Below, piece by piece: positions 1-5,839 of a stretch of 11,568 nucleotides of DNA. The DNA is from DASQDN01 sp035630195. Lineage in GTDB: Bacteria; Acidobacteriota; Terriglobia; Bryobacterales; Bryobacteraceae. The position numbers were made by a program, and so were the translations under genes. The stretch is from the NCBI GenBank assembly GCA_035630195.1, contig DASQLD010000362.1, forward strand, positions 1 through 11,568, written 5' to 3'. The notes under the pieces were generated by a model, which made no database searches, had not been told where the DNA came from, and was given only the letters and a program-made list of their open reading frames with translations. Position 1 is the stretch's first letter; each line of letters starts with the position of its first letter.

Positions 1-686
1 CTAGTCTGAGTGGCTCGATCTTCTCGCGGCAGGCGCAGATCCGGTATACGCGCCGTTTTCATCGAGGCTGGAAGTGGACGGTCGCGATGGAAGATCCGGA
101 CAGCAATGATGTGATTGCGCAAGATTCCACTCAGACACGAACCGCCTGGCCTGATATCACGTCGACCATCTCGGCGAGTGGCGAGCGCAGTCACATTCAG
201 TTGGGTGGTCTCGTACGGCGTATCACCATCGATCCCGACAACGCGTCGAACTTCGGCACAACCGGCTGGGGTGTTCATCTGAGCGGTCACGTGGATTTTG
301 GGTCGAGAGAAAAACTGGCGGCTGTCTTTGTTGCCGGTCAGGGTTTGGGACGCTACATGCTTGGTCTGTCCTCAACCGCCGGTGCTTTTGTGGATGTCGA
401 TGACGGATTGATATTGAAGAGGAGGGCTATTGGCGGTTTCACAACACTTCGCCATAAGTGGAACTCACCGTGCCGTAGCACGGTGGGCATCGGCTATGCA
501 ACCGCTGAGACCAATCCCCTTCAAGCGGACGACGCGTTCCGGGCTTCGATGATCGGCATTGCAAATCTTCTCTGCTCGGTGAATCGGTCTATCACGATCG
601 GGGGCGAATACGAGTATGGACGGCGTTGGAACATAAATCGCGCGCTGGACAATAACCGATTTATATTCGGTTTGCAATTGTTTTGA
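1..686 (+). CDS. DcaP-like outer-membrane porin, 5'-truncated by the window edge
   Basis: The frame is open from base 3 to the TGA at 684-686, so the true start lies left of the window; the ATG at 87 is internal. The visible part (227 residues) has the alternating polar/hydrophobic pattern of amphipathic beta-strands with short turns (for example GWGVHLSGHVDFG, ITIGGEYEYGRR) and ends in FGLQLF. A C-terminal Phe is the usual outer-membrane barrel sorting signal. The opening segment with FSRQAQIRYT followed by WKWTVAMEDP, and the later QGLGRY, resemble DcaP-family trimeric porins, which pass small organic acids and similar solutes across the outer membrane. Two cysteines (encoded at 471-473 and 573-575) sit beside predicted periplasmic turns, which is unusual for a porin. 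The gene ends 81 bp before the ABC importer on the same strand with no convincing terminator between, so co-transcription is possible. Family assignment is from memory of the pattern. Confidence 0.75.
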   Translation, partial: SLSGSIFSRQAQIRYTRRFHRGWKWTVAMEDPDSNDVIAQDSTQTRTAWPDITSTISASGERSHIQLGGLVRRITIDPDNASNFGTTGWGVHLSGHVDFGSREKLAAVFVAGQGLGRYMLGLSSTAGAFVDVDDGLILKRRAIGGFTTLRHKWNSPCRSTVGIGYATAETNPLQADDAFRASMIGIANLLCSVNRSITIGGEYEYGRRWNINRALDNNRFIFGLQLF

Positions 687-731
687 TCGCGCCTGAAGGC
701 TGAAGAGCATTGGCTACATCCGTGTCCAATG

Positions 732-760
732 TTACAAACGGTGTAAACTGAGTCTTCAGT
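732..760. repeat. Two tandem short inverted repeats upstream of the ABC importer
   Basis: Two perfect 5-bp inverted repeats lie back to back in the 81-bp gap: TTACA-AACGG-TGTAA at 732-746 and ACTGA-GTCT-TCAGT at 747-760. The first could be a regulator half-site pair; the second would form a small hairpin ending 7 nt before the ATG at 768. Either may be chance at this length. No regulator gene is adjacent. Confidence 0.3.
744..749 (+). promoter_or_regulatory. Weak candidate -10 element for the ABC importer
   Basis: TAAACT at 744-749 could serve as a -10 box, placing transcription start near 756 and leaving a leader of about 12 nt before the ATG at 768. No good -35 hexamer sits 16-18 bp upstream. 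A similar layout (TATCCT followed by GAAGTCT) precedes deoC. Transcription may instead come from the porin gene. Confidence 0.2.
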
Positions 761-767
761 CTCACTA

Positions 768-2270
768 ATGCTTCTTCAGCTAAAAGCGATACAGAAACGC
801 TTTGGTGGCGTTGTCGCGCTTAAGAACGGGAACTTGAACGTCAAGCCCGGCGAAGTGCATCTCCTGATGGGAGAGAACGGGGCCGGCAAATCGACGCTCA
901 TGAAAATCGTTGCCGGTATGTTTCCTGCCGACAGCGGCGAGATGCTTTGGAACGGGCGGCCGATCTCCTTTCGCAATCCCGCCGAAGCCCAAGCGCATGG
1001 TATCGCGATGGTGCATCAGGAATGCCTGCTGGCGCAGCATCTCTCCGTCGCGGAAAACATCTTCCTCGGACGCCAACCGGCGAACGCGATCGGTCTTGTG
1101 AATCGGCGCAGTATGGAGCAGCAGGCAGCTAAGCTGATCGCCGAACATAACTTTCCGCTGCAGGCCGATTGGATCGTGCAGAATTTAAGTCCGGCACAAA
1201 AACAATTGGTCGAGATTTGCCGCGCCATTCAAGCCGGGTCGGGCCTTCTTATCTTCGACGAGCCGACATCCTCGCTGTCCGATTCCGAGACCAAAGAAGT
1301 ATTTCGTATCGTGCGCGAACTACGCGAGCGAGGTACCGGCGTCATCTATATCACCCATCGACTTGATGAGCTTCGATCCGTCGGCGATCGCGTGACCATT
1401 TTCCGCGATGGCGAATCAGTACACACGTGCCCGCTATCGGAACTCAGCACCGCCGAGTTGATAAAGCACATGGTGGGACGCGAAGTGACCTCGATTTATT
1501 CCCGTCAGCCGGCAGCGCCAGGGCGGGAACTGATGCGCGTTGAGGGCCTGTCAAGAAAAGGCGTGCTGCATGATATCTCTTTTAGCTTGCGCGCGGGAGA
1601 GATTGTGGGTCTCGCGGGGCTCGTGGGTGCTGGACGGACAGAGCTTTGCAGGGCACTGTTCGGCATCGATCGCATCGATACGGGAAAGATTACGGTCGAT
1701 GGCAAAGAGGTTGCCCTGCGCCATCCACAACACGCGGTCGCTGCCGGCATCGCGCTGATCCCGGAAGACCGGGGGCGCGATGGTCTCGCCCGTCAGTTGC
1801 CGATCTCTTATAACGTGACCGCGGCGAGCCTGGGGAAACTCAGTTCCTGGGGCATGCTGCGCCACAACGCTGAAGAAGCGGTAACGAAGGAGTTCGTCGG
1901 TAAGCTGCGGATACGCTGTTCTTCAGGAGGTCAGCTAGCCGGACGACTCAGCGGCGGCAATCAGCAGAAGGTTGTCATTGCGAAGTGGCTGGCGCGCGGA
2001 GCCAAGATTTTCCTTTTCGATGAACCCACTCGCGGCATTGATGTCGGCGCCAAGATTGAAGTGTTTGAAGTGATGGATAGCCTCGCGCGCTCAGGAGCGG
2101 CGATCCTAATGGTCAGCTCAGAATTGTCGGAACTAGTTCAAGTGCCCGATCGCGTCGTAGTGATGCGGCAAGGACGGCTCTCCGGGGAACTGCCTCGCGG
2201 TTCTTCTCAGGAACAGATCATGCGTCTCGCGGCACTGCACGACGAGAACGGGCAGGAGCAGACTCGATGA
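768..2270 (+). CDS. Sugar/nucleoside ABC importer, double-domain ATP-binding protein (RbsA/MglA type)
   Basis: A 500-residue protein with two fused ABC ATPase domains, the normal length and layout of RbsA/MglA/XylG-type ATPases that energise uptake of pentoses, hexoses, autoinducer-2 or nucleosides at the inner membrane. Domain 1: Walker A GENGAGKST (35-43), Q-loop around VHQE (82-85), signature position LSPAQKQ (140-146), Walker B LLIFDEPTSSL (160-170), H-loop His197. Domain 2: degenerate Walker A GLVGAGRTE (284-292, Arg for Lys), canonical signature LSGGNQQK (394-401), Walker B IFLFDEPTRGID (414-425), and Ser in place of the H-loop His near 450. This asymmetry between halves is typical of the family, not damage. 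The ATG has no Shine-Dalgarno match. The stop overlaps the permease start as ATGA. Substrate cannot be read from the ATPase; the nearby deoC makes a pentose or deoxynucleoside plausible. Confidence 0.93.
   Translation: MLLQLKAIQKRFGGVVALKNGNLNVKPGEVHLLMGENGAGKSTLMKIVAGMFPADSGEMLWNGRPISFRNPAEAQAHGIAMVHQECLLAQHLSVAENIFLGRQPANAIGLVNRRSMEQQAAKLIAEHNFPLQADWIVQNLSPAQKQLVEICRAIQAGSGLLIFDEPTSSLSDSETKEVFRIVRELRERGTGVIYITHRLDELRSVGDRVTIFRDGESVHTCPLSELSTAELIKHMVGREVTSIYSRQPAAPGRELMRVEGLSRKGVLHDISFSLRAGEIVGLAGLVGAGRTELCRALFGIDRIDTGKITVDGKEVALRHPQHAVAAGIALIPEDRGRDGLARQLPISYNVTAASLGKLSSWGMLRHNAEEAVTKEFVGKLRIRCSSGGQLAGRLSGGNQQKVVIAKWLARGAKIFLFDEPTRGIDVGAKIEVFEVMDSLARSGAAILMVSSELSELVQVPDRVVVMRQGRLSGELPRGSSQEQIMRLAALHDENGQEQTR
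2254..2258 (+). promoter_or_regulatory. Shine-Dalgarno site for the permease
   Basis: AGGAG lies 8 nt before the ATG at 2267, inside the end of the ATPase gene. It is the only good Shine-Dalgarno match I see before any gene in the window, and it fixes the permease start at the ATGA overlap. Confidence 0.7.
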
Positions 2271-3190
2271 TTCAACGGCTGTTGCCGTTTCTTACTCTCA
2301 CAGTTCTATTCGTTGGTCTGGCGATCGCTTCCCCGCACTTTCTTACCAGCACCAATCTGTCGAGCGTTGTCCGTCAGACCGCTGTCATCAACATCATGGC
2401 GTTAGGGATGACGCTCATCATCATCGCCGGCGGCATCGATCTTTCGGTCGGCGCCATTTTGGCGATGAGTGGGCTGCTGGGTTGCATGGCGATGGAACGT
2501 GGGCAGTCGATTCCCGTCTCGATCGTGATCGGCATTCTCACCGGAGGATTTTGGGGATTCGTCAACGGTATTCTCACAACCCGACTGCGCATCAATCCGT
2601 TCATCGTGACACTGGGCACGCTAGGAATCGTTCGCGGCCTGACGCTGATCATTTCCAATGGTCTTCCGGTACACCAGATCCCTCGCGGGTTTTCATTTCT
2701 GGGAGAGGGCAACGTTCTGGGTGTTCCGTTCGTGCTGTGGATCTTACTGGCGTGCGCCGGTCTGGTTCACGCGGTCCTTGAACACACAAAGCTGGGGCGA
2801 TATGCTTTCGCGATCGGGAGCAATCCGGACGCAGCCTTCTATGCCGGCATTCCGGTGGCGTTTCATACGACGGCAGTCTACGCGATCGGTGGAATGTTGA
2901 CAGGACTGGCCGGCATGATCGAAGCGTCGCGGCTGATGACAGGTCAGCCCACGGCCGGGCAAGGCTATGAACTCCAGGCGATCGCTGCGGTGGTGATCGG
3001 CGGTGGATCCCTACGCGGCGGGGAAGGCAGCGTTGTTGGCACTCTTGTCGGCGCGTTCATCATGGGGCTGCTGTCGAATGGCAGTGATCTTCTTGGAATC
3101 AGCCCCTATCTGCAGCAGGCAATAATTGGCGCGGTGATTATTCTTGCGGTCAGCTTTGATGAACTAAGGAAACGTAAAGTTACCACCTGA
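2267..3190 (+). CDS. Sugar/nucleoside ABC importer permease (RbsC type)
   Basis: A 307-residue, strongly hydrophobic membrane protein of the RbsC/XylH/AraH permease family (BPD_transp_2), close to the usual 300-350 residues. Family hallmarks: AGGIDLSVGA (54-63) in the second membrane segment, NPFIVTLGTLG (110-120), the cytoplasmic coupling-loop region with GSNPDAAFYAGI (184-195), and GGGSLRGGEGSVVGT (245-259) before the last hydrophobic segments. It ends in a basic tail (RKRKVTT). It likely forms a homodimer paired with the fused ATPase encoded just upstream; the 4-bp ATGA overlap indicates translational coupling. The third component of such importers, a periplasmic binding protein, is absent both between the genes and for 222 bp downstream; it may be left of the window or elsewhere on the chromosome. 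Substrate unknown; pentose or nucleoside is inferred from deoC. Confidence 0.93.
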   Translation: MIQRLLPFLTLTVLFVGLAIASPHFLTSTNLSSVVRQTAVINIMALGMTLIIIAGGIDLSVGAILAMSGLLGCMAMERGQSIPVSIVIGILTGGFWGFVNGILTTRLRINPFIVTLGTLGIVRGLTLIISNGLPVHQIPRGFSFLGEGNVLGVPFVLWILLACAGLVHAVLEHTKLGRYAFAIGSNPDAAFYAGIPVAFHTTAVYAIGGMLTGLAGMIEASRLMTGQPTAGQGYELQAIAAVVIGGGSLRGGEGSVVGTLVGAFIMGLLSNGSDLLGISPYLQQAIIGAVIILAVSFDELRKRKVTT

Positions 3191-3260
3191 TTCTGGCTAT
3201 AGCCGAACGGTACTACGCCGCCCGCCATCTCTCGTGGGGTCGCAGCACCCAATCGTTGCT

Positions 3261-3303
3261 AAAAAGGATTGGACCGCCGTTGTCGTCGCGACAAGTCCAT
3301 TCC
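3261..3303 (-). terminator. Strong imperfect hairpin with T5 on the minus strand
   Basis: Bases 3266-3303 fold into a 14-pair stem: GGATTGGAC (3266-3274) pairs with GTCCATTCC (3295-3303) with one T-T mismatch, a 5-nt bulge CGCCG follows (3275-3279), then TTGTCG (3280-3285) pairs with CGACAA (3289-3294) around a TCG loop. Bases 3261-3265 are AAAAA, so read on the minus strand the hairpin is followed at once by TTTTT, the form of a Rho-independent terminator. On the plus strand no T-run follows. No minus-strand gene is evident to its right, so the role is uncertain: an antisense RNA end, or a structure in the permease-deoC transcript. Confidence 0.45.
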
Positions 3304-3343
3304 GGCAGGCATGTCGGCGAATGGCTACGTGTAGCGCGAAGGC

Positions 3344-3385
3344 CACTGCATGATGCTGTAGCACCTGTACCAAACGCACTGCATG
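3344..3385. repeat. Direct repeat CACTGCATG and inverted repeat before deoC
   Basis: CACTGCATG occurs at 3344-3352 and again at 3377-3385, a period of 33 bp, about three helical turns. Between them lies TGCTGTAGCA (3354-3363), a 4-bp inverted repeat with 2-bp spacer. The spacing is compatible with a regulator binding the same DNA face twice, but could be coincidental. Confidence 0.3.
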
Positions 3386-3386
3386 G

Positions 3387-3392
3387 TATCCT
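3387..3392 (+). promoter_or_regulatory. Weak candidate -10 element for deoC
   Basis: TATCCT at 3387-3392 would put transcription start near 3399, 14 nt before the GTG start of deoC. The -35 region is poor. The context (TATCCT then GAAGTCTC) resembles that before the ABC importer (TAAACT then GAGTCT), which slightly raises the chance that both are real. Confidence 0.2.
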
Positions 3393-3412
3393 GAAGTCTC
3401 CCCGACACAGCC

Positions 3413-4081
3413 GTGAGCCCTAACAAAAAACGCATCGCCGCCATGATCGATCACACAGTCCTGCGTGCTGACGCGACTGCTGAGGACGTAAAGCGGGTCT
3501 GCTCCGAAGCGTTGAAGTACCAGTTCGCGAGCGTCTGCGTTAACGGTTATTGGGTACCCGTGGTCGCGTCGGCGCTAGCGGGATCTCCCGTAAAGGTTTG
3601 TACTGTTGCTGGCTTCCCGTTGGGCGCCATGGCTACGGAAGCGAAACTCGCCGAGACTGAGATTGCAATTCGCGCGGGCGCTCAGGAAGTCGACATGGTG
3701 ATGAATGTCGGCGCATTGAAAAGCGGTGATCGCGATGTTGTCCAGCGCGACATTGCAGCGCTTGCCGCAGCGTGTCATGCGGGAGGCGCAGTCCTCAAAG
3801 TAATCCTTGAAACGTGTCTGCTCGATGATTCGCAGAAGAGCGTTGCTTGCGAGTTGTCGAAGGCCGCGGGCGCGGATTATGTCAAAACCTCAACCGGCCT
3901 CGGCGCTTCCGGAGCAACTGAAGCGGATATCGCCTTGATGCGTTCCGTTGTTGGCGTCGAAATGGGCGTTAAGGCGTCCGGTGGTGTCCGAACACTGGCC
4001 GATCTTGAAAAGATGGTGACTGCGGGCGCCAGTCGCGTCGGCGCAAGCGCCAGTGTCAGCATCATTGAAAGCGCGCAATAG
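3413..4081 (+). CDS. deoC: Deoxyribose-phosphate aldolase (DeoC)
   Basis: DeoC reversibly cleaves 2-deoxy-D-ribose 5-phosphate to acetaldehyde and glyceraldehyde 3-phosphate in the cytoplasm, the last step of deoxynucleoside breakdown. The 222-residue length fits the short bacterial form. Class I aldolase (beta/alpha)8 motifs are present: IDHTVLRADAT (12-22), CVNGYWVP (42-49), VCTVAGFPLGAM (62-73), Asp94 in EVDMVMNVGALKSG, the Schiff-base Lys158 in YVKTSTG (157-162), and the second essential Lys187 in VKASGGVRT, then a phosphate-binding GASRVGASASV (205-215). The start is taken as GTG 3413, since a stop lies in frame at 3392-3394; an ATG at 3443 would leave almost nothing before the conserved IDHT, so it is less likely. 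No Shine-Dalgarno is visible. Upstream, on the same strand, is the ABC importer; 6 bp downstream starts a PP2C phosphatase gene, which suggests co-transcription. Confidence 0.95.
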   Translation: MSPNKKRIAAMIDHTVLRADATAEDVKRVCSEALKYQFASVCVNGYWVPVVASALAGSPVKVCTVAGFPLGAMATEAKLAETEIAIRAGAQEVDMVMNVGALKSGDRDVVQRDIAALAAACHAGGAVLKVILETCLLDDSQKSVACELSKAAGADYVKTSTGLGASGATEADIALMRSVVGVEMGVKASGGVRTLADLEKMVTAGASRVGASASVSIIESAQ

Positions 4082-4087
4082 ATCGCC

Positions 4088-5839
4088 ATGGCGACGACAA
4101 AGCGACAGCGGGTGCAGTTTAAGGAACGCACGGAACTGCTCGACTTCCTGCTCGAGGTTTCCGCAGTAACCGCGGAGACGCTGGATCTCGACCGGCTCCT
4201 GCCCGCCGTTGCAGACTATGTTCAGCGTGTGATCCCGCATAACGTGTTTGCAATTCTGCTCTACAACGAAAAGCAGCACGGGTTGAAGATTCGCTATGCG
4301 CGGGGCCACAGAGATGAGGTGGTCCGAAGCCTGGTGATTCCTCTTGGGGAGGGCATCACCGGGGCGGCCGCGGCATCACGGCATGCCATCGTGGTAAACG
4401 ACGTTCAAAGCGACCCGCGCTACCTTCCCGCCCTGGATGCAGTACGTTCCGAACTCGCTGTACCGATGTTCGCCCGCGGCAAGCTGGTTGGCGTCATCGA
4501 CATTCAATCGACAAAATTGAATTCGTTCAGCGAAAGCGATACATCGTTACTCCGACTCCTGGCAGCGCGTGTCTCCTCGTCTATCGATAACGCGCGATTG
4601 CATCGCCGGATTGTTACTCAAAATCGGACATCGCGCATCCTGACGCAGCTTTCGGCTGAGTTCTCGTCGATTTTGCAACTCAACGAGTTGCTCACCAAGA
4701 TCGCCAAAGCGATGCGCACGCTGGTGAATTATGACGCCTTTAGCGTACTGCTGGTGGATGCCGAGGCCCGCTGTCTTCGCCATCGCTTTAGCGAGAGATA
4801 CGATGAGCGAATCGATCTCGACAACATACCGCTCGGTAAAGGCATCACGGGCGCTGCTGCAGTGCAGAGGGAGATCATTCGTGTCGACGACATTGTCACC
4901 GATCCCCGGTATATTTCTTCGCATCCCGATATTCGGTCCGAAGTAGCCGTGCCGCTGATCGTCAGCGACCGTGTGGTCGGAGTAATGGACCTTGAAAGTG
5001 AGCGCATTGCGTACTTTACCGAGGAGCATGTGCGGGCGTTGACGCTACTGGCTCCGCAGATCGCCAGCTCCATCGAGAACGCCAGATTATACGAGGAACT
5101 TGCGCAACGCGAGCAGCGCATGGAACAGGATCTGAAAGCTGCGCGGCGAGTCCAATCGATTTTGTTGCCGCGCGAAGCTCCCGAGATGGATGGGCTCGAT
5201 ATGGCGATCAGCAGCCGGGCGGCGCGCGAGATCAGCGGGGACCTCTACGATTTTTTCGAGCAAAGTGAGGATACATTCGTCATCGCATTCGGAGATTCAA
5301 GCGGCAAGGGCGCGGCAGCCGCGCTTTACGGATCGCTTGTCAGTGGTCTGCTTCGTTCCCTGGCTCCGCGGATGAAGAAGCCTGCCGCGTTAATGAAGCG
5401 GCTGAACGAGATCTTGCTCGAACGAAAAGTTGACGCGCAATACGTGACGCTCACGCTGATGTACTGGAACATTCGGACGCAGGAGCTTACCCTCTCGAAT
5501 GCGGGCGCAATTCCTCCGATGATCTGCCGTGACGGGGAGCGCGTCGTCATTACCGCCGAAGGTGTGCCGCTCGGACTACTCGATGACCGCGAGTACGACG
5601 AAGTCACCGTCCAGACGAAAAGTGGCGACGCGATCGTCCTGTTTTCGGACGGTGTTGCCGACCAGCTAAATCACGAGCATCAGGAATACACGAGTGGAAG
5701 GCTGTTTAAGGCGCTGAAGGCCGCCGCCCAACTCCCCGCGAAAGAATTGGTTGCCACACTCTTCGCCGATCTGGACAAGCACACCGACGGCGCCCCGATG
5801 ACCGACGATCAGACGCTTATTGTTGCGAAAGTGAAGTAA
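4088..5839 (+). CDS. GAF-GAF-SpoIIE/PP2C family protein serine phosphatase
   Basis: A soluble 583-residue signalling protein. Two tandem GAF sensor domains cover about residues 17-170 and 190-335; both carry the same blocks, PLGEGITGAAAAS/PLGKGITGAAAVQ (85-97, 248-260), a DPRY element (109-112, 272-275), SELAVPM/SEVAVPL (121-127, 284-290) and VGVIDIQS/VGVMDLES. A charged helix at about 330-358, probably coiled coil, leads into a SpoIIE/RsbU-like PP2C domain: EISGDLYDF (381-389), GDSSGKGAAAAL (402-413), FSDGVAD (519-525), TDDQT (572-576). The metal-binding aspartates (385, 403, 520, 573/574) are all present, so it should be active on phosphoserine/phosphothreonine, classically an anti-sigma-factor antagonist. 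The usual NAGH motif reads NAGA at 471-474. The GAF ligand is unknown. No anti-sigma kinase or antagonist is in the window. The gene starts 6 bp after deoC and overlaps waaF by 23 bp at the 3' end. Confidence 0.92.
   Translation: MATTKRQRVQFKERTELLDFLLEVSAVTAETLDLDRLLPAVADYVQRVIPHNVFAILLYNEKQHGLKIRYARGHRDEVVRSLVIPLGEGITGAAAASRHAIVVNDVQSDPRYLPALDAVRSELAVPMFARGKLVGVIDIQSTKLNSFSESDTSLLRLLAARVSSSIDNARLHRRIVTQNRTSRILTQLSAEFSSILQLNELLTKIAKAMRTLVNYDAFSVLLVDAEARCLRHRFSERYDERIDLDNIPLGKGITGAAAVQREIIRVDDIVTDPRYISSHPDIRSEVAVPLIVSDRVVGVMDLESERIAYFTEEHVRALTLLAPQIASSIENARLYEELAQREQRMEQDLKAARRVQSILLPREAPEMDGLDMAISSRAAREISGDLYDFFEQSEDTFVIAFGDSSGKGAAAALYGSLVSGLLRSLAPRMKKPAALMKRLNEILLERKVDAQYVTLTLMYWNIRTQELTLSNAGAIPPMICRDGERVVITAEGVPLGLLDDREYDEVTVQTKSGDAIVLFSDGVADQLNHEHQEYTSGRLFKALKAAAQLPAKELVATLFADLDKHTDGAPMTDDQTLIVAKVK

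Noticed and set aside
1620..1650. Lys-to-Arg change in the second Walker A of the ABC ATPase as a sign of inactivation
   Set aside because: Degenerate second Walker A (GAGR) is normal in RbsA/MglA-type proteins, so it is not evidence of decay.
3191..3412. Possible tRNA, riboswitch or CRISPR-like repeat in the largest intergenic gap
   Set aside because: No cloverleaf, no known aptamer core and no regular repeat-spacer array; only the hairpin and short repeats listed above.
3197..3454. 85-codon minus-strand open frame across the permease-deoC gap and the first codons of deoC
   Set aside because: No recognisable domain, rich in His and Arg as expected from antisense of GC-rich DNA, no ribosome site, and it overlaps the conserved N-terminus of deoC. 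It runs straight through the minus-strand terminator-like hairpin, which also argues against a mRNA.
4547..5029. 160-codon minus-strand frame opposite the second GAF domain
   Set aside because: No domain seen; the plus strand encodes conserved GAF motifs throughout.
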